64,000 bases of DNA from Saccharicrinis aurantiacus (GCF_001660705.2 NZ_LYBV02000031.1:62001-126000); one strand, 5' to 3'; numbered from the stretch's first letter, positions 45,300-54,612 are shown. Notes: generated from the sequence alone by a model not told the origin. Made by a program: numbers and translations.

Positions 45300-45363
45300 G
45301 CCCTCCGGTAGTTTAGCTGCTGGTAACCCTTCTAAAAATTTCCTGTTGCTTTAACCGGAGGGC
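45300..45363. ncRNA. Long-loop GC-rich hairpin, possible structured RNA element
   Basis: GCCCTCCGGT (45300-45309) pairs perfectly with ACCGGAGGGC (45354-45363) around a 44-base loop. Its GC-rich arms are unusual in this AT-rich gap, and there is no T tract directly after it on either strand, so a plain terminator is less likely. The transcribed strand is unknown. Confidence 0.35.
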
Positions 45364-45440
45364 CCTGTTGTTATAAAACATTGTAAAAATACATTTTTTA
45401 TTTCGAACTCATTTTTCATAAAAGAAAGTGCTGTAAGCCC

Positions 45441-45667
45441 TGAAAGGACTAGGACAATACTGAAATATTGGCAGCCAAAGTGAAATAGTATCAAACCCGA
45501 TGAAAGGACGGCTTCTCACATTGAAAGGACAAAAAATATATTGATAAGAATGCTCCACCATAGTGAAATATCGCCCAATATTTTGATAAGTTTGGGATAC
45601 CACAATGAAATATTGGTGAAAATTCTGAAAACGATACCCCTTATACTGAATAGTATTCTTCGATACC
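45441..45667. repeat. Eleven-unit helically phased TGAAA/TGATAAG array
   Basis: Units beginning TGAAA, TGATAAG or TGAATAG start at 45441, 45461, 45481, 45501, 45522, 45542, 45564, 45584, 45606, 45626 and 45647: spacing 20-22 bp, mean 20.6, close to two turns of B-DNA. Three start TGAAAGGAC, two TGAAATATTGG and two TGATAAG. The rest of each unit is unique. Spacings are not multiples of three, so coding repeats are unlikely. Iteron-like binding sites, a phased A-tract bend, or a decayed minisatellite are options. Confidence 0.55.
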
Positions 45668-45819
45668 CTAACCAAAAAATGAACCATCCTCACCATTTTC
45701 TGTTCTTACTCACAAGCATTACGTAAAAGCTAATATATTTCATAGCTCAATTACTGTCAATTGTTTAACATTGCATTGTGATTTACTACTGAATATGTAG
45801 TTATTATAAAAAGAGAAAC

Positions 45820-46683
45820 ATGAAAGTAAGAACTAAAAAGCCAGATTGGCTCAAGATACAATTACCCAATACCGCTGATTATAAATGGATGAATCAAACC
45901 ATCCGCGATAATAAATTACATACCATCTGTACAAATGGTAAGTGCCCTAATGCAGCAGAATGTTGGAGTGCAGGTACAGCTACTTTTATGATTTTAGGAG
46001 ATATCTGTACCCGAGCCTGCAAATTTTGTAACGTTAAAACAGGCAAACCTTTGGCCGTTGATCTTAAGGAGCCCATAAGAATTGCACGCTCCATAGAAAT
46101 TATGAAGTTGAAGCATGCGGTAATCACTTCTGTTGATAGAGACGATCTTGAGGATGGTGGTGCGCAAATATGGGCAGAGACCATTACCAAGGTGAAAGAA
46201 AAAAATCCGAATACAACACAAGAAGTCTTGATTCCTGATTTTAATGGATTAAAGCATCTGATACAACAAGTAATTGATGCCAAGCCCGAGGTAATATCTC
46301 ATAACCTCGAAACCGTTCGTCGTATTACGCCTATTATCAGAACACGTGCCAAGTACGATTTAAGTTTAGATGTATTAAAATATATAGCCGATGCTGGTGT
46401 GGTTGCCAAAACAGGTATTATGGTGGGTATTGGCGAAACCGAAGAGGAAGTATTGCAAACCATGCAAGATGCTTACAATTCGGGCGTAAAAGTATTTACT
46501 ATTGGTCAGTACCTACAACCATCAAAAGAGCACTTAGAGGTTGAAACGTACGTTACGCCTGAAACCTTTGCCAAATACAAAGAAGCTGGTTTAAAAATGG
46601 GATTCAAATATGTAGAGAGTGGCCCAATGGTTCGATCATCATACCACGCCGAAAAACATATTAATGCTTTAAAAGAAGAATAG
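45820..46683 (+). CDS. lipA: Lipoyl synthase
   Basis: The 287-residue radical-SAM enzyme has both cysteine clusters: CTNGKCPNAAEC (auxiliary 4Fe-4S, about 38-49) and CTRACKFCNV (radical SAM CxxxCxxC, about 63-72). It also has KTGIMVGIGETEEEVL, and ends VESGPMVRSSYHAEKH with the conserved RSSYHA sequence. It inserts two sulfur atoms into the octanoyl group on carrier proteins. lipB follows 2 bases after the stop, completing the endogenous lipoate pathway in one operon. Confidence 0.97.
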   Translation: MKVRTKKPDWLKIQLPNTADYKWMNQTIRDNKLHTICTNGKCPNAAECWSAGTATFMILGDICTRACKFCNVKTGKPLAVDLKEPIRIARSIEIMKLKHAVITSVDRDDLEDGGAQIWAETITKVKEKNPNTTQEVLIPDFNGLKHLIQQVIDAKPEVISHNLETVRRITPIIRTRAKYDLSLDVLKYIADAGVVAKTGIMVGIGETEEEVLQTMQDAYNSGVKVFTIGQYLQPSKEHLEVETYVTPETFAKYKEAGLKMGFKYVESGPMVRSSYHAEKHINALKEE

Positions 46684-46685
46684 TT

Positions 46686-47387
46686 ATGGGTGCAACAATA
46701 TTTGAAGATTTACAGCAAACGGAATACAAAAAGGCTTGGGAATACCAAGAAAGTATCTTTGATGAGATTATTGGTATCAAACTTCACAATCGCGAAAACC
46801 AGAACGATTTAAAAGACATCACCAATCGATTGTTGTTTGTTGAGCATCCTAACGTCTATACCCTTGGTAAAAGTGGAGCTATTAACAATCTGCTTATTAA
46901 CAACGATTTCCTTAAAAAAATAAATGCCAGCTATTATAAAAGTAACCGTGGAGGCGATATCACTTATCACGGTCCCGGTCAAATTGTAGGCTATCCAATT
47001 TTCGATTTGGAGCTGATGGGTTTAACAGTTAAGTCATATATCCATAAACTAGAGCAAGCCATTATTAACTGCTTGGCCGATTACGGAATTGTTGGAGATC
47101 GTTTAGATGGCGCAACCGGTGTTTGGCTCGATAAGGATGTTCCGGGCAAGGCGCGTAAAATATCAGCCATCGGTGTAAAGGCGAGCAGATATGTGAGTAT
47201 GCATGGGTTTGCCTTAAATGTAAATACCGATTTAAGCTACTTTAATCACATTAATCCGTGCGGATTTGTAGATAAGGGAGTTACTTCAATGGAAAAAGAA
47301 TTAGGCGGCAAACAAGATTTTGAAAAAGTAAAGACTGATTTATTAAATCATTTAGTAAAAGTATTTGAATTAAATCTAAATAATTAA
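46686..47387 (+). CDS. lipB: Octanoyltransferase
   Basis: The 233-residue LipB has the signature RGGDITYHGPGQIVGYPIFDL (about 85-105) and the acyl-transfer motif GKARKISAIGVKASRYVSMHGFALNV with the catalytic Lys, plus HINPCGFVDKGVTSMEKEL with the active-site Cys. It moves octanoate from acyl-carrier protein to the E2/H apo-proteins, supplying the substrate for LipA, whose gene it follows directly. Confidence 0.97.
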   Translation: MGATIFEDLQQTEYKKAWEYQESIFDEIIGIKLHNRENQNDLKDITNRLLFVEHPNVYTLGKSGAINNLLINNDFLKKINASYYKSNRGGDITYHGPGQIVGYPIFDLELMGLTVKSYIHKLEQAIINCLADYGIVGDRLDGATGVWLDKDVPGKARKISAIGVKASRYVSMHGFALNVNTDLSYFNHINPCGFVDKGVTSMEKELGGKQDFEKVKTDLLNHLVKVFELNLNN

Positions 47388-47539
47388 TTTTCACTCTAAA
47401 GTACTGATTGCATTTGTTTTAGTTTTTAAAACAAATTGATTTCTTGTGTTTTATAACAGCAAGCTTATTTAAGATGGTTTTGATTATCCATTTTTTTTAG
47501 GAAATTTACACCTCGCAAAAAAGGTCGGATTTAAAAAGC

Positions 47540-49261
47540 ATGGATAAACGTTGGAGTATTAAAGAAAAAGGAGAAGAGGATAAGATAGCTCATTTATCGG
47601 AAGTGTTAAATATAGACGCCTGTCTATCAAACTTATTGGTGCAAAGGGGTATCGAAACATTTGAAGAGGCTCGCTCTTTTTTTCGTCCAAGTTTAGATCA
47701 CTTGCACGATCCTTTCCTAATGAAGGATATGGATAAGGCTGTGGATAGGCTAAATCTGGCTATCCAGAATAACGAAAAAGTATATATATATGGCGATTAT
47801 GATGTTGATGGTACAACCTCGGTTGCATTGGTTTACTCCTTTTTGTCGAAATATATTAATAATATAGATTTCTATATCCCAAATCGTTACGAGGAAGGTT
47901 ATGGGGTTTCCATAAAAGGTATCGATCATTTTGCAGAGCAAGGTTCAACCCTTGTTATAGCGCTTGATTGTGGTGTAAAAGCAGGTGAAAAAATTGATTA
48001 TGCCAAAGAAAAAGGAATTGATTTTATTATTTGCGACCACCATACTCCAGGAGATACGTTACCAAATGCAGTAGCCTGCTTAGATCCCAAAAGAAAAGAT
48101 TGCGAGTATCCCGATAAAAACCTATCAGGATGCGGAGTAGGCTTTAAATTCCTACAAGCTTACTGTCAGTTTAATAATATTGCTCCCGATTCATTATATA
48201 ATTACCTCGATTTGTTAGTGGTAAGTATCGCTTCTGATATTGTACCCATAAGTGGAGAAAATAGAGTTTTAGCACACTTTGGATTAAATAAACTCAATAC
48301 AAATCCATGTGTGGGATTAAAGCATATAATTAAAATAGCCGGCATGCAAGGTCGCGAGTTTACCATTAGCGATATTGTATTTAAAATAGGGCCACGTATT
48401 AATGCGGCTGGTAGAATTGATAGCGGTAACGATGCGGTTCGTTTATTAATTTGTGAGGACGATCAGTTTGCCTCAGAAATGAGTATCGATATTGATAAAT
48501 GCAACGATACCCGCAAAGGGCTAGATAGAGATATTACCCAGCAAGCCTTGGATGCAATAAGTAATAATCCTGAATTAAAGGATAGAAAAAGCACTGTTCT
48601 ATTTGAGCCCGAATGGCACAAGGGGGTTATTGGCATAGTAGCTTCTCGTTTAACAGAGTCGTATTATCGCCCAACCATTATCATGACAGAAAGTAAAGGT
48701 TTTGCCACAGGTTCTGCGCGTTCAGTTGATGGTTTCGATTTATACAAGGCCATAGATTCGTGTAGCGATTTGCTCGAAAATTTTGGGGGACACATGTATG
48801 CCGCAGGTTTAACCATGAAGATTGAAAACATTCCTGCTTTTCAGGAGCGTTTTGAGCAATATGTAATTGATCATATCACCGAAGATCAGCAAATACCACA
48901 GATTGAGGTGGACGAGTACATCGATTTGAGTAATATCAATGAGAAGTTTTACCGTATTTTAAAACAATTCAGACCCTTCGGACCTGAAAATTTAAAACCT
49001 GTGTTTGTATCGCATCGTGTATTCGATTATGGCACAAGTAAAACCGTAGGTAAAGATTCAAGTCACCTTAAGGTTGAGCTTATCGAAGAGAAATCGGGAT
49101 GTATAAAGCAAGGAATTGCCTTTTCGATGGGAGATAAACTAGAGAAGCTACAAACGGGCAACCCCTTTGATGTATGTTTTACAATTGAAGAAAACGTATA
49201 TAATGGTCGTTCTACCCTGCAAATGATGGTTAAGGATATGAAATTTCCTTACGAGGATTAA
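47540..49261 (+). CDS. recJ: Single-stranded-DNA-specific exonuclease RecJ
   Basis: The 573-residue protein has the DHH phosphoesterase motifs: YGDYDVDGTTSVALVYSFL (about 83-101), ALDCGVKAGEKI, and the name-giving IICDHHTPGD (about 164-173). The DHHA1 GSARSVDGFDLYKAI...NFGGHMYAAGLTM segment and a C-terminal OB-like domain follow. It degrades single-stranded DNA 5' to 3' during repair and recombination. It stands alone between lipB and the lipoprotein gene, with no close co-directional partner. Confidence 0.96.
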   Translation: MDKRWSIKEKGEEDKIAHLSEVLNIDACLSNLLVQRGIETFEEARSFFRPSLDHLHDPFLMKDMDKAVDRLNLAIQNNEKVYIYGDYDVDGTTSVALVYSFLSKYINNIDFYIPNRYEEGYGVSIKGIDHFAEQGSTLVIALDCGVKAGEKIDYAKEKGIDFIICDHHTPGDTLPNAVACLDPKRKDCEYPDKNLSGCGVGFKFLQAYCQFNNIAPDSLYNYLDLLVVSIASDIVPISGENRVLAHFGLNKLNTNPCVGLKHIIKIAGMQGREFTISDIVFKIGPRINAAGRIDSGNDAVRLLICEDDQFASEMSIDIDKCNDTRKGLDRDITQQALDAISNNPELKDRKSTVLFEPEWHKGVIGIVASRLTESYYRPTIIMTESKGFATGSARSVDGFDLYKAIDSCSDLLENFGGHMYAAGLTMKIENIPAFQERFEQYVIDHITEDQQIPQIEVDEYIDLSNINEKFYRILKQFRPFGPENLKPVFVSHRVFDYGTSKTVGKDSSHLKVELIEEKSGCIKQGIAFSMGDKLEKLQTGNPFDVCFTIEENVYNGRSTLQMMVKDMKFPYED

Positions 49262-49292
49262 ATTTCGATTAAAAATAAGTTCGATAAATCAT

Positions 49293-49357
49293 TTTATTTC
49301 TGAAATAAATTATATTTGTAGCAATTGAAATAAAGTAAACATTTTCAATTATTTCAA
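49293..49357 (+). promoter_or_regulatory. Promoter of the 49443 lipoprotein with GAAATAA inverted repeats
   Basis: The -7 box TATATTTG is at 49311-49318. Directly upstream, TTTATTTC-T-GAAATAAA (49293-49309) is a perfect palindrome inside the -33/-7 spacer. Downstream, TTGAAATAA (49325-49333) and TTATTTCAA (49349-49357) form a second inverted repeat. Four GAAATAA half-sites around one promoter suggest a repressor with paired operators. Confidence 0.45.
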
Positions 49358-49442
49358 CTCAGACTAAATACGTTGGATTATATGCCGTTATATACTGAGT
49401 GAGTATGTATATAATTCAAAGAAAAAAGTAAATAAATATCAT

Positions 49443-50276
49443 ATGAAAAACATGAAAACAATAAGTAGAAATAGTCTTGCATCTTTACTGATGGCTGGCT
49501 TAGTAGTTTTAGCTGCATGTAATTCAGGAAAGAGTAAGAAAAATAATGCTACTCAAATTGAAAAACAAGAAGTAGAGACTAAGGTTAGAGAGTTTGTTTA
49601 TCCTCTACCTACATCATACGAGATTGTTGAAATGCTAAATAAAATTGAAGCAGCATATATCTTCGGATTGGCAAACGATCCAACTAAAGCCGGAACGTAT
49701 TTTACTGAGCGTTCATTAGCAATTAACCTGGGTGTTTTTGGTGGCGATTTAAGTTATGCAAGTACTTACAACCAAAAACAAGAGACTTTAGATTATATCG
49801 ATGCTTCAAGAAAAATGTTGGAAGGTTTAAATTTATCCAATGCTGTAGATAAAGACTTACCAAGCAGAATTGAAAATAATCAAGAAAATAAAGAAGTTTT
49901 AGTTGACCTGATCACAAACTCTTTTTATGATACTTACAACTATTTGTTAAAGAACGAAAGAGAGCCTGTTTCTGCACAAGTAATGGCAGGTGCCTGGGTT
50001 GAAGGTTTATATATTGCTACTCATATTTCAGAGGAAACTTTAAATAGCCTTGAAATGGTAAGTGTTGTGTTAAAACAAAAAGAGCCATTAGATAAGTTAT
50101 TTGAAATTTTAAACCGTTTTAAAGATGAGGCTGATATTGTTAAAACCATTGAAGATTTAACGCCTTTAGCTGAAATTTATGCTTCAATAGCTTCTGATGC
50201 AATTACACAAGAACAAATGAGAGATATTGCAAAGCAAGTAATGATTGTTAGAAATAACTTTGTTAGCGCTGAATAG
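49443..50276 (+). CDS. Lipoprotein of unknown function
   Basis: The 277-residue protein has a lipoprotein signal (LASLLMAGLVVLAAC, Cys25) followed by a polar linker (NSGKSKKNNATQIEKQEVETK) and a helical domain (about 55-277) without cysteines or membrane helices. I recognise no family. The domain is rich in conserved-looking short motifs (LPTSYEIVEMLNKIEAAYIFGLANDP; GVFGGDLSYASTYN; AGAWVEGLYIATHI), which suggests a genuine conserved fold in the periplasm. Its promoter carries paired palindromes and a terminator follows, so it is a single regulated unit. Confidence 0.75.
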   Translation: MKNMKTISRNSLASLLMAGLVVLAACNSGKSKKNNATQIEKQEVETKVREFVYPLPTSYEIVEMLNKIEAAYIFGLANDPTKAGTYFTERSLAINLGVFGGDLSYASTYNQKQETLDYIDASRKMLEGLNLSNAVDKDLPSRIENNQENKEVLVDLITNSFYDTYNYLLKNEREPVSAQVMAGAWVEGLYIATHISEETLNSLEMVSVVLKQKEPLDKLFEILNRFKDEADIVKTIEDLTPLAEIYASIASDAITQEQMRDIAKQVMIVRNNFVSAE

Positions 50277-50302
50277 ATTATTCTCAGAAATACAATATTG
50301 TA

Positions 50303-50332
50303 AAAGGTGGTCTCTCATGATCACCTTTTTTT
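50303..50332 (+). terminator. Terminator after the 49443 lipoprotein gene
   Basis: Ten-base arms (50303-50312 and 50319-50328), with one G-T wobble and a 6-base loop, are followed by a T tract. Confidence 0.85.
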
Positions 50333-50434
50333 GTTATAGTTGATTTAAGTAAATCCTGCTATATTTACCCTACACAAAACCATATCAATAATTTATAGTT
50401 ATTATATTGATATAATCCGCAATTACCATTAGTT

Positions 50435-53400
50435 ATGAGTGAAACGCTATTAGATGCTTTAATGAAGTTATTTGCCTTGCTTACAAATGCAAGGAAGGAA
50501 AGTAGCCTTGAAAGTGCACGTAAACTAGTTAGACAACAACTGCTTGAAACATTCAATCAGGAGTATGCTGATGTTTATTTGCAACGCTTTAATTTTTATT
50601 TGCAATCGTTTCATAAAAACGCGTATAGCGATAACAGAGAAGAGGTAGAAAAACAATCTAACGATAACTTTGATCAGATTGATAGAATCTGTGAAGAACT
50701 CAATAAGGAACTCGAAAAAGAAACCAAGCTTCGATTATTTGTTCAGCTCTTTGAATTTATCAGAAAAGAGGAAAAAATTAGTGAAATAGGGGAATCTATT
50801 TTAGATCGATTTGCGAAAGGAATGTTGATTGATCAACACGACTTTGAACTATTAAAAACTTTTATACTTGTAGGTCCACTAAAAGTAAAGGATAGAGAAA
50901 GTGTTTTGGTGATCTCTGGCGATAAAGAAGCGCCATTAAAAGGATTTAAACATATTTATAACGATCGTCAACAGGTTTATGTGTGGGTTTTATATTTGGC
51001 TTCAACACATACTTTTGTTTTCAGATATACCGGAGATCGAAACCTGTATTTAAACGGGCATAAAGTTGAGCAAAACAATTCTTATATATTCTCAGTAGGT
51101 TCAGTAATACGGACTTCGCGTATGGAGCCTGTTTACTACGGAAAGGTTGCGGAGCTTTTTGTAGAGCGAGAAGATAAGGCACGTATCTTATTTAGAGTGC
51201 GTGATGTGGAATATAAGTTTAATGATTCTCAAGTAGGTGTTCAAAAGTTTAGCTTCACAGGTAGGTCTAATCAACTTATTGGTATAATGGGCGGTAGTGG
51301 GGCCGGAAAATCTACGCTACTTAATGTTCTGAATGGAAACTATAAACCTTCGCAAGGAACCATAAGTATCAATGGACTAGATATTCATACCCACAGCGAA
51401 GATTTAAAAGGGGTAATTGGTTATGTTCCTCAAGAGGATCTCTTAATAGAAGAACTAACCGTTTTTGAAAATCTATATTGCAATGCACTGCTTTGTTTCA
51501 GTGATACACCCAAGGATGAGGTGGTTGAAATTGTAGAACGAGCTATAATTGATTTTGATTTGGTTGAGGCACGCGACTTAGTAGTGGGTAGCCCAACTAA
51601 TAAAGTGTTGAGTGGTGGCCAGCGTAAGCGACTAAATATCGCATTAGAGTTGATACGAGAGCCTTCTATCCTATTTGTTGATGAGCCTACTTCTGGTTTA
51701 TCTTCAATGGATTCTGAGAAGGTTATGGTACTACTAAAACGCCAAGCCTTAAAAGGTAAATTGGTTATTATTAATATACACCAACCTTCTTCCGATTTAT
51801 ATAAGCTAATTGATAAACTTTTAATTATTGATAGAGGAGGTTACATTATTTATAATGGTAATGTAATGGATGCTATTGTATATTTTAAAAAGCAGGCTAA
51901 TTACGTTAACTCCGATGAAAGTGATTGTCAACTTTGTGGTAATGTGCAGGTTGAGCAACCTTTGCGGATTATCGAGGCTCGAATGGTCGATCCCAATGGT
52001 AGAACTATTAGAGAGCGAAAAATTAAGCCTGTTGAATGGTATAAAAGATATAAGCAAAATATTGAAAATACCTTTGCGTGGCGAAATGATAAGGTTGAAG
52101 ATGAGAAAGAGGAACTTCCGAAAAACCTTTATAATATCCCGGGCCGATTAAAGCAGTTCTTAATTTATACCTATCGCGATGGTTTATCTAAATTTAAAGA
52201 TAAACAATATGTGCTCATCAACTTGCTCGAGGCACCTATTTTGGCAGTAATGATTGGTTACTTCACTAAGTTTATTAGTGGTACAACAGCTAATCCTGAT
52301 CAATATGTATTTAGCCAAAATACCAATATTCCATCATACCTTTTTATGGCGGTTATTGTGGCTCTATTTTTAGGGCTAAACTTGAGTGCCGAGGAAATTA
52401 TAAAAGATAAGAAACTCTTACAGCGTGAGAAGTTTCTGAATTTAAGTAGATCAAGTTATTTGAATAGTAAAATCCTGGTTCAGTTTGGCATATCTGCCCT
52501 TCAAACTTTTTTGTTGGTGGTTATTGGTAATTATATACTAGAGGTTCAAGGACTTAATTTTAGCTATTGGTTAATACTTTTTTCCACAGCCTGCTTTGCC
52601 AATATTTTAGGCTTAAATATCAGTAGCGGACTAAAATCTGTTGTTGCCATTTATATTCTCATTCCTTTAATATTAGTGCCACAATTGTTATTCAGTGGTG
52701 TAATAGTGGATTATAGCAAATTACATACAGCCATCTCACATAATACCTATGTGCCGCGCATTGGCGATATGATGGCATCCCGATGGTCGTATGAAGCACT
52801 GGCAGTAAACCAGTATAAAAATAATGCCTACGAACGAGAGTTCTTCAACGAGGAAGTGATTATTAGTGAATCATCTTATTACATAGGGATGTTGATTCCT
52901 CGAATCAAGCAGCATAACTTGTTAAGTGAGCGTCAATGGGAAGATGGTAAGGCAGAAGATGCTTTAGCCAATAGAATCATTATTGACAATGCATTATTGG
53001 ATATGAAAGCCCTAGTGGATCAAGATACTAAAGAAAGCATTGAATCTTTACTTAAGATGAACCACAAATTATCCGAGTCGTTATTTACCAAAACAGAGTC
53101 TGTTTTAGATGAGGTAAAAAAGGCTTATCAAGAGGTTTATAAACAGGCTAAGAAAGATAAGGACGACAAGTACCATTTAATGGTGGATAACTTGGGCTCG
53201 AATAAAGCATTTAACCAATTCAAACATGCTTATTATAATGAGAAGTTAGCCGATTTTTTATTGGATAAAAGTAATATGCAAAAAGTTAAACTAGGCGATG
53301 AGAGGTATATTCCCCTTATGGATCCTATTTTAAGAGAGTCGACTTCTAATTATGGTAGGGCACATTATTTTGCTCCATATAAATTCTTCATGGGCGTTCG

Positions 53401-53554
53401 GATATCAACACCTTTGTTTAATGTGATAATTATTTGGTTGAGTACTTTGTTATTATACTTCACGCTTTATGCTGATCTTTTAAGTAGAGTAATACGTCAT
53501 TTCGAGAAGTTCAAGTTACGTAAGGCATTCCGCAAAAATGTGGATAGAGTTTAA
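50435..53554 (+). CDS. ABCG-like ABC transporter with N-terminal helical and FHA-like regions
   Basis: The 1039-residue half-transporter has an unusual N-terminus: a helical region (about 1-150) resembling TerB-type domains, and a beta-rich region (about 165-265; HTFVFRYTGDRNLYLNGHKVEQNNSYIFSVGSVI) that may be FHA-like. The ABC domain follows, with Walker A GGSGAGKST (about 287-295), signature LSGGQRKRLN (about 392) and Walker B ILFVDEPTSGL (about 411). About six membrane helices lie in 590-1025, interrupted by a long charged periplasmic or cytosolic insert (about 800-940). This ATPase-then-permease order is ABCG/ABC-2 like. The substrate is unknown. Confidence 0.85.
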   Translation: MSETLLDALMKLFALLTNARKESSLESARKLVRQQLLETFNQEYADVYLQRFNFYLQSFHKNAYSDNREEVEKQSNDNFDQIDRICEELNKELEKETKLRLFVQLFEFIRKEEKISEIGESILDRFAKGMLIDQHDFELLKTFILVGPLKVKDRESVLVISGDKEAPLKGFKHIYNDRQQVYVWVLYLASTHTFVFRYTGDRNLYLNGHKVEQNNSYIFSVGSVIRTSRMEPVYYGKVAELFVEREDKARILFRVRDVEYKFNDSQVGVQKFSFTGRSNQLIGIMGGSGAGKSTLLNVLNGNYKPSQGTISINGLDIHTHSEDLKGVIGYVPQEDLLIEELTVFENLYCNALLCFSDTPKDEVVEIVERAIIDFDLVEARDLVVGSPTNKVLSGGQRKRLNIALELIREPSILFVDEPTSGLSSMDSEKVMVLLKRQALKGKLVIINIHQPSSDLYKLIDKLLIIDRGGYIIYNGNVMDAIVYFKKQANYVNSDESDCQLCGNVQVEQPLRIIEARMVDPNGRTIRERKIKPVEWYKRYKQNIENTFAWRNDKVEDEKEELPKNLYNIPGRLKQFLIYTYRDGLSKFKDKQYVLINLLEAPILAVMIGYFTKFISGTTANPDQYVFSQNTNIPSYLFMAVIVALFLGLNLSAEEIIKDKKLLQREKFLNLSRSSYLNSKILVQFGISALQTFLLVVIGNYILEVQGLNFSYWLILFSTACFANILGLNISSGLKSVVAIYILIPLILVPQLLFSGVIVDYSKLHTAISHNTYVPRIGDMMASRWSYEALAVNQYKNNAYEREFFNEEVIISESSYYIGMLIPRIKQHNLLSERQWEDGKAEDALANRIIIDNALLDMKALVDQDTKESIESLLKMNHKLSESLFTKTESVLDEVKKAYQEVYKQAKKDKDDKYHLMVDNLGSNKAFNQFKHAYYNEKLADFLLDKSNMQKVKLGDERYIPLMDPILRESTSNYGRAHYFAPYKFFMGVRISTPLFNVIIIWLSTLLLYFTLYADLLSRVIRHFEKFKLRKAFRKNVDRV

Positions 53555-53570
53555 GAAAGGATAATGGACT

Positions 53571-53604
53571 TTTGGTATAATAAAATAAAATAAGATTACT
53601 TTTG
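53571..53604 (+). promoter_or_regulatory. Promoter of ribF (TTTG / TACTTTTG)
   Basis: TTTG at 53571-53574 and TACTTTTG at 53597-53604 match the -33/-7 pair with a slightly long 22-base spacer, just ahead of the ATG at 53622. Confidence 0.5.
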
Positions 53605-53621
53605 CCAAAAATAGAGTATTC

Positions 53622-54548
53622 ATGAAGGTTTATTCCGATCCAAATAAGTATAACAATACAAGTACGGTTGTAACATTAGGTATGTTTGATGGTGTTCACT
53701 TAGGGCACAAACAGTTACTTTCTAAAGTTGTAACTACTGCACGTAATATCGATGCACGATCTGTTGTTGTTACCTTTTGGCCACACCCAAGGTTAGTACT
53801 CGGAAAGGATGCTGAAGACTTAAAATTTATTACTACTCTAGATGAAAAAATAGCGCTTTTAGAGAAGGAAGGAATTGACGATTTAATACTGCTCCCATTT
53901 AATTTAGAACTTGCAGCACTTAGCGCAAAAGAATTTATAGAGCAAGTATTGATGGCTAAGTTTGGAATGCAACACCTTATTATGGGTTATAATCATCGTT
54001 TTGGAAAAGATAGAATCGATGATTATTCAGTATATCAGAGTATCGCCAATGAGAATCAATTTGGGATATCCAAAGTTGAAGCTGTAAAAGTTGGTTCAGT
54101 TAATGTAAGTTCAACAGTAGTAAGAAATGCCATTGAAACTGGCGATGTTGTTCTAGCTAAGGCATTATTATCATATACATTTTCATTAACAGGGAATGTG
54201 GTAAGTGGCCAACAGTTAGGCCGTACCATTGGGTTTCCAACGGCTAATATTGAGCCAAATGACTCCCATAAAATAATACCTCAAACTGGCGTATATGCCT
54301 GTAAGCTTCTTGTAAAAGGGAATAAATATGATGGAATGCTTAATGTAGGAATTAAGCCTACTGTTTCAAGTAAAACAAAACAAACCATTGAAGTACATAT
54401 ATTCAATTTTTCGGATGATATATATTCTGAAGAAGTAGTAATTGAATTTGTAGATAGAGTGCGTAACGAACAAAAATTCGAAAGTGTAGATGCACTCAAG
54501 GCTCAACTCAAAATTGATGAGCAAACTGTAAAAAAACTATTGAGTTAG
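53622..54548 (+). CDS. ribF: Bifunctional riboflavin kinase / FAD synthetase
   Basis: The 308-residue protein has an N-terminal nucleotidyltransferase domain: VTLGMFDGVHLGHKQLL near 17-33, FWPHPR, and GYNHRFGKDR. The C-terminal riboflavin kinase domain has GRTIGFPTANIEP at about 207-219 and YDGMLNVGIKPT. It phosphorylates riboflavin and then adenylates FMN to FAD. Motifs and length are standard. It is monocistronic. Confidence 0.97.
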   Translation: MKVYSDPNKYNNTSTVVTLGMFDGVHLGHKQLLSKVVTTARNIDARSVVVTFWPHPRLVLGKDAEDLKFITTLDEKIALLEKEGIDDLILLPFNLELAALSAKEFIEQVLMAKFGMQHLIMGYNHRFGKDRIDDYSVYQSIANENQFGISKVEAVKVGSVNVSSTVVRNAIETGDVVLAKALLSYTFSLTGNVVSGQQLGRTIGFPTANIEPNDSHKIIPQTGVYACKLLVKGNKYDGMLNVGIKPTVSSKTKQTIEVHIFNFSDDIYSEEVVIEFVDRVRNEQKFESVDALKAQLKIDEQTVKKLLS

Positions 54549-54604
54549 TCATTTTTTGTGTAAACTGTTTATTGCAAATAGCTTAGAAGATTACGTAAAA
54601 AAAC

Positions 54605-54612
54605 TACCTTTG
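54605..54612 (+). promoter_or_regulatory. -7 box (TACCTTTG) of ahcY
   Basis: TACCTTTG fits TAnnTTTG, 26 bases before the ATG at 54639. I saw no SAH-riboswitch-like structure in the short leader. Confidence 0.5.

Larger units (their letters stand above)
45030..45819. other. Control region between GH16 operon and lipA, with a phased repeat array
   Basis: No convincing gene lies here, although a 95-codon reverse frame crosses the array. The region contains the 14-bp palindrome TTAACCTAGGTTAA (45218-45231), a small hairpin at 45177-45197, a long-loop hairpin (45300-45363) and an eleven-unit phased array (45441-45667). The GH16 operon promoter and the lipA promoter must both be here. Confidence 0.55.

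Noticed and set aside
45441-45667. CRISPR array
   Set aside because: The repeated part is only about 5-9 bp and varies; CRISPR repeats are over 20 bp and near-identical. No cas genes are in the window.
45409-45696. 95-codon reverse frame across the phased array, with aromatic residues about every seven codons
   Set aside because: The aromatic periodicity comes from the 20-22 bp DNA repeat read through different frames. There is no family likeness, and the spacings are not multiples of three.
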